Shown: positions 1 to 5,278 of the stretch, one piece after another
Layout of the letters: each line of letters opens with the position of its first letter
Position numbering within the stretch: position 1 is the stretch's first letter
From: Chitinophagaceae bacterium
GTDB lineage: Bacteria > Bacteroidota > Bacteroidia > Chitinophagales > Chitinophagaceae
NCBI GenBank assembly: GCA_947481355.1
Contig: CANKGM010000169.1
Span: forward strand, 1-5,278
Length of the DNA: 5,278 nt
Direction: 5' to 3'
Notes under the pieces: generated by a model
Told to the model about the DNA's origin: nothing
The model's input: the letters and a program-made list of their open reading frames with translations, nothing else
Databases searched by the model: none
Position numbers and translations under genes: made by a program

Positions 1-1025
1 CACGTTATCAATCGGTAGATATTGGACTTTGGGCTGCTGAAAAATACCAATTTAATCAGTGGCAATTTGAATTAGGTTTACGTTACGACAGAAAGAATCG
101 TTTTTCCATTAAGGATAATGACGCTTCACCAAATGATGTGCTGATGGGTAATGTGCTTGTTCCTGGGCAACCCTATGGGAATAGATTGTTTTCTGGAATT
201 GCTGGCACAGGTGTTGCAGCGTATAGATTCAATGAATACCTCAGGGTGTCATTTACCACGTCTACAGCATGGCGCTCTCCACAGGTCAATGAATTGTTCA
301 GTAATGGGCTACATCATGGCGCAGCTCGAATTGAAAAAGGTGATCCATCGTTAAAGGTTGAGAGAGCATTCTCCAACATGGCTTCTATATTGTACAATAA
401 AAATAAGTTTGAAGCGGATTTTGGGATTTATAATAAAGTGATAGATGGGTTCATTTATTTGCTACCGATATATCCTCCTTTGTTAACCATAAGAGGTGCG
501 TTTCCTGCATTTAATTATGCCCAAACTAATGCTATCTTATCTGGAGCTGATTTTAGTTTTGCTTATTTGATAGGAAATCATGTGAAGTCTCATGTGAAAG
601 GGTCATTGCTTCGTGCATATGATCAGCATGCAAAAACATGGTTGATTCAGATGCCTGCAGATCGATATGAACTGCAATTGGAATATTTTTTTCCTGATAG
701 TAAAAAATTAAAACAGTCCTCTGTTCAAGTAGCCTTTCAGCATGTAACTGAGCAAACCCGAATTCCGGCTACCGGAAACATAGAAGTGAAATTATCGGAT
801 GGCTCAACAACAATGGCGTCTGATTATATGTCACCACCCTCTGCTTATTCTTTGATTAATCTGGATGCAAATTCAGATGTTGTATTTAAAAAGCGAACAA
901 TTAATGTTGTTCTTTCAGTGAATAATCTATTGAATACTTCGTATCGTGATTACATGAATGCATTCAGGTATTTTTCATTGGATAGAGGTAGGAATATTTC
1001 CCTTAAAGTAAAAATCCCTTTTTAA
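1..1025 (+). CDS. TonB-dependent outer-membrane receptor, C-terminal part (5' end outside window)
   Basis: This is the C-terminal 340 residues of a TonB-dependent receptor, an outer-membrane beta-barrel that imports a scarce ligand using energy from TonB-ExbBD. The reading frame is open from base 3, so the ATG at 138 is internal and the signal peptide, TonB box and plug domain lie upstream of the window. Visible hallmarks are alternating amphipathic strands (for example LWAAEKYQFNQW and FELGLRYD near the start), the AWRSPQVNELF segment (residues about 89-99), the late-barrel motif NNLLNTSYRDYMNAFRYF, and a C-terminal Phe (VKIPF) as recognised by the BAM assembly machinery. The segment NELFSNGLHHGAA (codons 288-326) followed by an E-x-GDPSLK stretch resembles the corresponding loop of ZnuD-type zinc receptors, which have a His here. 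The ligand is therefore possibly zinc or another metal, but this is inference. The lipoprotein gene starts 9 nt downstream and is probably co-transcribed. Confidence 0.93.
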   Translation, partial: RYQSVDIGLWAAEKYQFNQWQFELGLRYDRKNRFSIKDNDASPNDVLMGNVLVPGQPYGNRLFSGIAGTGVAAYRFNEYLRVSFTTSTAWRSPQVNELFSNGLHHGAARIEKGDPSLKVERAFSNMASILYNKNKFEADFGIYNKVIDGFIYLLPIYPPLLTIRGAFPAFNYAQTNAILSGADFSFAYLIGNHVKSHVKGSLLRAYDQHAKTWLIQMPADRYELQLEYFFPDSKKLKQSSVQVAFQHVTEQTRIPATGNIEVKLSDGSTTMASDYMSPPSAYSLINLDANSDVVFKKRTINVVLSVNNLLNTSYRDYMNAFRYFSLDRGRNISLKVKIPF

Positions 1026-1034
1026 AAATTCGAC

Positions 1035-1571
1035 ATGAAATACACCATGTTACTTTTTTTAATGCTCCTTTTTTCAGGGATTTCGTGTATAAAAAATCCT
1101 GTGGATCCCAATGAAGGAGAATTGATTACTACTGTTCGAGTTAAGTTGACTGAAACTATTTCTGGTGATGAACATGTATTTGAATTCAATGACCCTGATG
1201 GTGAAGGAGGTAATGTACCTCTACGTTTTGATGAAATCGTATTATCGCCAAATACAATTTACCGATGTGAGTTAGAGTTGCTAAATGAGAGTACCACTCC
1301 TATAACCAATGCATCAGCAGAAATTTCTGATGAATCTGCTGATCATCAATTTTATTTTCAATCTACCCTAAATGGGTTAATTATTCGGGATCTTGACCTT
1401 GATCAAGCGCAACTTCCATTTGGACTTCATTCAACATGGACCACACAGTCTCAAGGGAAGGGGAACGTAGTAATTACGTTAAAGCATAAACCTGGATATA
1501 AGAAAGCGAATGATTTTGTAACTGTTGGTGATACAGACTTAGCCTTGGATTTCAAGGTCAGTATTCAATAA
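1035..1571 (+). CDS. Small lipoprotein paired with the TonB-dependent receptor
   Basis: This is a 178-residue secreted lipoprotein. Residues 1-17 form a short signal peptide (Lys2, hydrophobic core MLLFLMLLF) ending in the lipobox-like GIS-C, with Cys18 as the predicted lipidated residue. The Gly at -3 is not ideal, but Bacteroidota lipoboxes are loose. No acidic surface-export signal directly follows Cys18, so the inner leaflet of the outer membrane is the simpler location. The mature part is rich in beta strands, with ELITTV (29-34), an acidic DPDGEGG (53-59), ADHQFYF (102-108) and a closing GDTDLALDF (165-173). From memory these match a Bacteroidota family often annotated 'type 1 periplasmic binding fold superfamily protein' and found beside TonB-dependent receptors. 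At this size it cannot be a full periplasmic binding protein, so that label should not be read as a function. The 9-nt gap to the receptor suggests an accessory role in the same uptake system. The ATG at 1035 is preferred because it gives the complete signal peptide; Met5 would shorten it. Confidence 0.85.
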   Translation: MKYTMLLFLMLLFSGISCIKNPVDPNEGELITTVRVKLTETISGDEHVFEFNDPDGEGGNVPLRFDEIVLSPNTIYRCELELLNESTTPITNASAEISDESADHQFYFQSTLNGLIIRDLDLDQAQLPFGLHSTWTTQSQGKGNVVITLKHKPGYKKANDFVTVGDTDLALDFKVSIQ

Positions 1572-1583
1572 TAATTTCTTTGT

Positions 1584-1591
1584 TAGCTTTG
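1584..1591 (+). promoter_or_regulatory. Candidate Bacteroidota -7 promoter element for the DUF2721 gene
   Basis: TAGCTTTG is an exact match to the TAnnTTTG element recognised by the Bacteroidota primary sigma factor. It lies in the 27-nt gap between the lipoprotein stop and the DUF2721 ATG, ending 7 nt before that ATG. Transcription starting at the usual few bases downstream would give an almost leaderless mRNA. I found no TTG at the expected -33 distance, which lowers confidence. An 8-base motif with two free positions also arises by chance fairly often in AT-rich DNA. Confidence 0.4.
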
Positions 1592-1598
1592 TAGTACA

Positions 1599-2063
1599 AT
1601 GGAAATTTCAATTACTACTCCAGCATTACTTTTTCCTGCAATTAGTTTATTGCTGTTGGCCTATACCAATCGGTTTTTGGCTATTACTAGTTTAGTTAGA
1701 AAATTGTTTGATGATTATAATCGGGTTCAAAACAAAGCCAATCTTATCCTTCAGATAAAAAGTTTACGAAAGCGATTGAATTATATTCGAATGATGCAGG
1801 GATGCGGCGTATTCAGTTTTTTACTCTGTGTAATCTGCATGTACTGTATTTATAATACATGGACAGAATTGGCAAATTTTTTATTTGCTATCAGCTTATT
1901 ATCATTATTAATTTCGTTAGTATTTTCATTAATCGAAATTTTCCAAAGTACATCAGCTCTAGAGGTGCTCTTGAGCGAAGTGGAAGAATTATCAGAACAG
2001 AGTTTATTGAAGCGTGTACTTCATTATAAAGATGAAGATGATAATGTTAGCAATGAACATTGA
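1599..2063 (+). CDS. DUF2721 family inner-membrane protein
   Basis: This is a 154-residue integral membrane protein. The N-terminus, with TPALLFPAISLLLLAYTNRF at residues 7-26, matches the characteristic start of the DUF2721 family, whose function is unknown. Three hydrophobic segments are visible: about 7-30, 66-87 and 91-115. Between the first and second lies a basic, charged stretch (about 34-63, with RKLFDDYNRVQNK and KSLRKRLNYIR), probably cytoplasmic and helical. The tail after residue 120 is acidic (EVEELSEQ, then KDEDDN). The length is typical of the family. The start is well placed because the family motif begins within a few residues of it. The gene begins 27 nt after the lipoprotein stop and could be read through from it, but a Bacteroidota-type promoter element lies immediately upstream. 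No link to the receptor pair is shown by the sequence apart from position. Confidence 0.85.
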   Translation: MEISITTPALLFPAISLLLLAYTNRFLAITSLVRKLFDDYNRVQNKANLILQIKSLRKRLNYIRMMQGCGVFSFLLCVICMYCIYNTWTELANFLFAISLLSLLISLVFSLIEIFQSTSALEVLLSEVEELSEQSLLKRVLHYKDEDDNVSNEH

Positions 2064-2083
2064 TGTCGCATCAAGATTTTTTT
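2060..2083 (+). terminator. Intrinsic terminator spanning the convergent stop codons
   Basis: TTGATG (2060-2065) and CATCAA (2069-2074) form a perfect 6-bp stem with a 3-nt loop, followed after two bases by seven T residues (2077-2083). This has the form of a rho-independent terminator for plus-strand transcripts ending after DUF2721. The stem is short and has only two G:C pairs, so it may be a modest terminator. It includes the DUF2721 stop (2061-2063) and the exporter stop (2071-2073 on the minus strand), and its T-run doubles as the AAA-AAA Lys codons at the exporter's C-terminus. In the minus direction no T-run follows the hairpin, so it should not stop transcripts from the right. Confidence 0.55.
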
Positions 2084-3840
2084 CGTTCGCCTATTTGTTG
2101 TCTCCACATCGCATAGTAAAGTCCTTTCTCATCCAGTAGTTGATTGTGTGATCCTGTTTCAACGATTTCACCTTTTTCAAGAACGTATATTTTATCAGCA
2201 TGCATGATGGTGGAAAGTCTATGCGCAATCAATAGAGTTATTTGTTCCCTTCTAGACGAGATTTCTCTGATAGTATCCGTTATTTCTTCTTCTGTTATGG
2301 AATCAAGTGCTGATGTGGCCTCATCAAATAAGAGCACGCGCGGCCTTCTTAATAATGCTCTTGCTATGGATATCCGTTGCTTTTCTCCTCCTGAAAGTTT
2401 CAAGCCACCTTCTCCAATAACGGTATTGAGTCCTTGGTCTGCTCTATTTAATAAATTAAAGCAGGAGGATTTATTCAACGCATCGTTCAGCTCACTGTCT
2501 GTTGCAGTGGGATTAACGAATAATAAATTTTCTTTTATTGTTCCTGAAAATAATTGTGTGTCCTGGGTTACAAATCCAATTTGTTTTCTTAGATCTTCGA
2601 AATTGATTTCATTTTCATCAAGACCATTGTATAAAATATTTCCTTCTTGTGGTCTATATAGCCCAACCAATAATTTCATTAAGGTTGTTTTCCCTGAACC
2701 CGATGGTCCAACAAATGCAATGGTTTCACCTCGTGAGACACTAAAGTTGATATTGTCGATTGCTTTTTGCTTCGCAGTGATGTGTTGAAAACCAACTTTA
2801 TTGAATTGTAGGTTTTCAATATCTCCTAGTGGCACAGGATTAACTGGGGCCTTTTCTGGTTCTTTTTCCATTAACCTATGGTAGTTGCCAATTGAGGCTT
2901 CTGCCTCACGATAAGAAAGAATAATATTTCCAATCTCCTGAAGCGGGCCAAATATGAAGAAGGAGAAAAATTGCATTGTAACCATTTCATGTGGTTGCAT
3001 CTTGTCTTTAAAAATTAACCACATCAAAAGAAATAGAATTACTTGCCTCAAGGTGTTAACCATAGTCCCTTGCAAGAAGCTAATGCTTCTAATACGTTTA
3101 ACCTTGGTAAGTTCTAAGGTTAAAATTTTGTAGGTATCTGCATTTAGTCGTTTCACCTCTTGTTGGGTTAAGCCAAGGCTTTTCACCAATTCAATATTGC
3201 GCAAACTTTCAGTGGTGGTACCAGCAAGGGAGGTGGTTTGACTTACGATTGATTTTTGAATGCTTTTTAATTTCTTACTCAATACATTGGTAATGAGAGA
3301 AAGAAACAAAATTCCACCCACGTAGGCAATAGGAACTGACCAGTGTATATATAATGATGCATAAATGAATACAAAGGTGATGCCAACTAAAATGGCGAAA
3401 AGGGCATTAAGAAAATAGTTGATGAATTTTTCTGTGTCTGTTCTAACCTTGGTTAAGATACTCAAGGTTTCTCCACTGCGTTGATCCTCGAACTCTTGAT
3501 AAGGAAGCTTCATCGCATGTTGCAATCCTTCTGTAAAAATGCGTGCTCCAAATTTTTGTATGACAACGTTTGCAAAGTAGTCTTGAAAGTTTTTAGCAAT
3601 TCTACTCATCATTGCTGTTCCCATAGATAGGCAAAGCAATACAACAACTGCTTTTAGAAAGTCGCTCCATAAAGAGGGCTTTCCTGCCTCTTGGAGATTA
3701 TTAGTGTCTTGAGCAAGTTTTATAATCTTACCAAAGATAATCGGGTCTATAAGCGAAAAAACGGTATTGATGGAGGCTAGTACCATCGTAAGGATAACTA
3801 ACCATTTATACGGCTTCAGGTAGCTAATGAGGATTTTCAT
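2071..3840 (-). CDS. ABC exporter half-transporter (fused permease and ATPase, MsbA/MDR type)
   Basis: This 589-residue protein has the type IV exporter layout: an N-terminal six-helix membrane domain and a C-terminal nucleotide-binding domain, acting as a homodimer in the inner membrane. Approximate helices are 14-36, 61-79, 140-161, 166-188, 252-276 and 283-307. The ATPase domain (about 342-580) has every canonical motif: Walker A GPSGSGKTT (378-386), Q-loop Gln426, signature LSGGEKQ (482-488), Walker B LLFDE (503-507), D-loop SALD (510-513) and H-loop His540. The catalytic Glu507 is present, so both sites of a homodimer should be active. At the usual A-loop aromatic position there is His353 (GFQH) instead of Tyr. 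Candidate substrates include lipids, lipid-linked glycans, peptides or drugs; the sequence does not decide, so I do not assign msbA. The ATG fits the usual family start (MKILISYLKPYKW). It lies 53 nt downstream of the permease gene and converges with DUF2721. Confidence 0.95.
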   Translation of the reverse strand: MKILISYLKPYKWLVILTMVLASINTVFSLIDPIIFGKIIKLAQDTNNLQEAGKPSLWSDFLKAVVVLLCLSMGTAMMSRIAKNFQDYFANVVIQKFGARIFTEGLQHAMKLPYQEFEDQRSGETLSILTKVRTDTEKFINYFLNALFAILVGITFVFIYASLYIHWSVPIAYVGGILFLSLITNVLSKKLKSIQKSIVSQTTSLAGTTTESLRNIELVKSLGLTQQEVKRLNADTYKILTLELTKVKRIRSISFLQGTMVNTLRQVILFLLMWLIFKDKMQPHEMVTMQFFSFFIFGPLQEIGNIILSYREAEASIGNYHRLMEKEPEKAPVNPVPLGDIENLQFNKVGFQHITAKQKAIDNINFSVSRGETIAFVGPSGSGKTTLMKLLVGLYRPQEGNILYNGLDENEINFEDLRKQIGFVTQDTQLFSGTIKENLLFVNPTATDSELNDALNKSSCFNLLNRADQGLNTVIGEGGLKLSGGEKQRISIARALLRRPRVLLFDEATSALDSITEEEITDTIREISSRREQITLLIAHRLSTIMHADKIYVLEKGEIVETGSHNQLLDEKGLYYAMWRQQIGERKKS

Positions 3841-3865
3841 ATAGCAAGATTACGTCAAATATTAT

Positions 3866-3885
3866 GCCAATGTTTAAACGTTGAC
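3866..3885. repeat. 20-bp imperfect palindrome upstream of the exporter gene
   Basis: GCCAATGTTTAAACGTTGAC is an inverted repeat in which eight of ten base pairs match around a perfect GTTTAAAC centre (3872-3879). It lies in the 53-nt gap between the permease stop and the exporter ATG, 25 nt upstream of that ATG. With no loop it is unlikely to be a transcript hairpin; a dimeric regulator's operator is the more natural reading. Nearby on the minus strand, AATATTTG (3856-3863) matches the Bacteroidota -7 consensus at all but one position, but no TTG lies at the -33 distance. AT-rich spacers produce such palindromes by chance, so the role is unproven. Confidence 0.3.
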
Positions 3886-3893
3886 CGTTTTGA

Positions 3894-5225
3894 CTAATTT
3901 TTTCTGAAGGTCCAGGTGATCATTTCCTTCCAGGTTACTTTTTTCCCGTACATCAAGATGCCTGTTCTGTATATCTTGCCCGCAAGCCATGTGGTTAGCA
4001 TGAATCCTCCAATAAGACTTAACATAGAGGCTGCTAGTTGCCAATAGGGTACTGTCCCTGGGACCCCAAAAGGGATTCGACCCATCATGATGATGGGTGA
4101 TGTGAATGGAATGATGCTAGTCCATACAGCCATATTGCTTCCGGGATTACTTAGAACACTATTTAATATTACAAAGGAAAAGATAATAGGCATGGTTATA
4201 GGGAGCATTAGCGCCTGTGCTTCTTGAGGGTCTTCATTGATTACACTTCCAATAGCAGCAAACAGGGAAGCATAAAACAAGTATCCTCCAAGAAAATAAA
4301 AAAGGAAACATCCAATAACCATAAACCAATTTACACCTTCGATGAACTCTGCTTTGGCTTGCAATATTTTCATAGCCATGGGATTGCCGGTAGCCGTATT
4401 GAGTACATCCTGACCTTGCTGTGCGTGTTGAAACTGTTGGTAGGTTTCCGCAGGAATGAATATTGACAGAGAGCTAGATAGCACCGCCATAAGTAGTATC
4501 CATAATAATAATTGAGTAAGGCCTACACCTGCAATGCCAATAATCTTGCCTAGCATCAATTCAAAAGGTTTGCAGGAAGAAACAATGACTTCAGCAATAC
4601 GGTTTGTTTTTTCTTCAGCAACACCGCGCATAACCATCGCACCAAAAATAAACATGGTCATATAGATAAGGAATCCGCTGCCAAATCCAATAGCATAGGC
4701 TATTCCCGTGTTTGCTTCTTTTGATTTTCCTTTACCGTCTTCAACCATGTTGGTCAGCGTCACGTTGTCTTCTGATGCATTTGAGATAGAATCGAGTGTT
4801 GATTTATTGATTCCACTTTCCTGAAGCATATTATTTTCAACGGCTTTATTGAGTTGTCTTTCAATATATTTTGTTGCTTCAAAACCAATCTGCTTTTCAG
4901 AATGCAGATTGCTCACTAAGGTTCCATTTACAATGCTTGTATAGAGAATAGCATCAATCTTCTTTGCTTTATAGTTTAGGCTATCAACATTTTCGGCAAA
5001 AGAGAATGTTACATTTCCTGAATCACTTTTTAAGTTGGATTTTAAGAAGCCAGGGTCATTGGCAACAGCTACGGTTAGTTGTTCTTTTGAACTAGTAGCG
5101 AAGTATACTGAACCCGCAATGAATAGAATGAATACAACAGGAATTAAGAAAGTAGTAAGGATGAATCGTTTATTGCTAACCCTGGTTGTATATTCTCTTT
5201 TTATAATGAGGCCGACCTTATGCAT
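3894..5225 (-). CDS. ABC-2 type permease, NatB-like
   Basis: This is the 443-residue membrane subunit of a two-component ABC exporter of the NatAB kind (ABC-2 permease family). The order is: a short cytoplasmic N-terminus with the typical IIKREYTTRVSNKRFI segment, helix 1 at about 22-42, a hydrophilic extracytoplasmic domain at about 43-172, and then a C-terminal bundle with helices near 174-197, 224-252, 300-326, 338-358, 364-382 and 396-418. The diagnostic cytoplasmic motif GVAEEKTNRIAEVIVSSCKP (201-220), followed by FELMLGKIIG, is the coupling segment conserved in NatB-like permeases. There is no ATPase domain, so it needs a separate ATP-binding subunit, which is probably the frame that overlaps its start by 8 nt. 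NatB of Bacillus exports sodium, but many relatives have unknown substrates, so none is assigned. The ATG at 5225 is supported by the overlap with the upstream stop codon, and an in-frame TAG lies 51 nt upstream of it. Confidence 0.92.
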   Translation of the reverse strand: MHKVGLIIKREYTTRVSNKRFILTTFLIPVVFILFIAGSVYFATSSKEQLTVAVANDPGFLKSNLKSDSGNVTFSFAENVDSLNYKAKKIDAILYTSIVNGTLVSNLHSEKQIGFEATKYIERQLNKAVENNMLQESGINKSTLDSISNASEDNVTLTNMVEDGKGKSKEANTGIAYAIGFGSGFLIYMTMFIFGAMVMRGVAEEKTNRIAEVIVSSCKPFELMLGKIIGIAGVGLTQLLLWILLMAVLSSSLSIFIPAETYQQFQHAQQGQDVLNTATGNPMAMKILQAKAEFIEGVNWFMVIGCFLFYFLGGYLFYASLFAAIGSVINEDPQEAQALMLPITMPIIFSFVILNSVLSNPGSNMAVWTSIIPFTSPIIMMGRIPFGVPGTVPYWQLAASMLSLIGGFMLTTWLAGKIYRTGILMYGKKVTWKEMITWTFRKN

Positions 5226-5278
5226 AAATAAAATTTTGACGGATGTTATGGTTGAAATTGCCTTGCTTCTGGACTACC
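5218..5278 (-). CDS. C-terminal tail of probable ABC transporter ATP-binding protein (5' end outside window)
   Basis: An open frame enters from the right edge and reads VVQKQGNFNHNIRQNFIYA before a TAA at 5218-5220. The stop lies inside the permease's first codons: ATGCATAA is both the permease start and this frame's end. An 8-nt overlap of this kind is common between translationally coupled subunits of one complex. NatB-like permeases in Bacteroidota are normally preceded by their NatA-like ATPase, whose C-terminus often ends in an amphipathic IFI-x-x-V-type segment, and the visible VVQKQGN could continue such a segment. Only 19 residues are visible, so the identity rests on context. A second open frame on this strand (GSPEARQFQP, stop at 5246-5248) is the alternative tail. 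Confidence 0.45.
   Translation of the reverse strand, partial: VVQKQGNFNHNIRQNFIYA

Noticed and set aside
138..140. ATG at 138 as the true start of the receptor gene.
   Set aside because: The same frame is open to the left edge and encodes typical barrel strands (FELGLRYD), so this Met is internal and the gene is cut by the window edge, not truncated in nature.
151..354. A 67-codon open frame on the plus strand inside the receptor gene.
   Set aside because: It overlaps the receptor in another frame, and its translation shows no signal peptide or recognisable family.
1035..1571. Reading the lipoprotein as a true periplasmic substrate-binding protein.
   Set aside because: At about 160 mature residues it is too short for a two-lobed binding fold. 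The common database label does not match what is visible.
2144..2788. A 214-codon open frame on the plus strand inside the exporter gene.
   Set aside because: It lies antisense to the ATPase-domain coding sequence, where every canonical ABC motif is intact on the other strand. Its translation is Ser/Pro/Leu-rich with no recognisable domain, as expected of a shadow frame.
3856..3863. AATATTTG on the minus strand as a promoter -7 element for the exporter.
   Set aside because: It misses the consensus at the first base and has no TTG at the expected -33 spacing, so it is noted only in the palindrome entry and not called as a feature.
4224..4466. An 80-codon plus-strand open frame opposite the permease gene.
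   Set aside because: It is antisense to a well-supported permease, with no start context or recognisable domain.
5246..5278. The alternative edge frame GSPEARQFQP with stop at 5246-5248 as the ATPase tail.
   Set aside because: It is possible, but it gives no overlap with the permease start and has less resemblance to an ATPase C-terminus. It is kept as the alternative for the partial gene.
1..5278. A search by eye for CRISPR arrays, tRNA or rRNA genes, insertion sequences and defence or mobile-element genes.
   Set aside because: No repeat-spacer pattern, transposase, integrase or RNA gene was seen. Coding sequence fills nearly the whole window, and the longest gap between genes is 53 nt.

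Overview
The window looks like ordinary chromosome from a Bacteroidota bacterium, probably a member of the Chitinophagales or a related order. The evidence is the AT-rich sequence, a TonB-dependent receptor followed directly by a small Bacteroidota-type lipoprotein, a TAnnTTTG promoter element, A/T-rich leaders without a clear Shine-Dalgarno sequence, and protein relationships judged by eye. Genus-level placement is not supported.

Left half, plus strand: the 3' part of a TonB-dependent outer-membrane receptor (1-1025, 5' end outside the window), then after 9 nt a small outer-membrane or periplasmic lipoprotein (1035-1571), then after 27 nt a DUF2721 inner-membrane protein (1599-2063). The receptor and lipoprotein look like one transcription unit for uptake of a scarce nutrient. 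A loop motif containing His-His recalls ZnuD-type zinc receptors, so a metal is the best guess. DUF2721 may be co-transcribed, or may use its own promoter lying just before its start codon.

Right half, minus strand, read from right to left: the last 19 codons of what is probably an ABC-type ATPase (5218-5278), overlapping by 8 nt a NatB/ABC-2-type permease (3894-5225), then after 53 nt a complete half-size ABC exporter of the MsbA/MDR type (2071-3840). The first two would form a two-component export system. The exporter has its own fused ATPase and should work as a homodimer.

The two halves converge with only 7 nt between stop codons. A small hairpin followed by seven T residues spans both stops and should terminate plus-strand transcription. 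The window is almost fully coding: no RNA gene, insertion sequence, CRISPR array or phage feature is visible. I found no clear new system. The points most worth following are the receptor-lipoprotein pair, the convergent terminator, and the near-palindrome upstream of the exporter.
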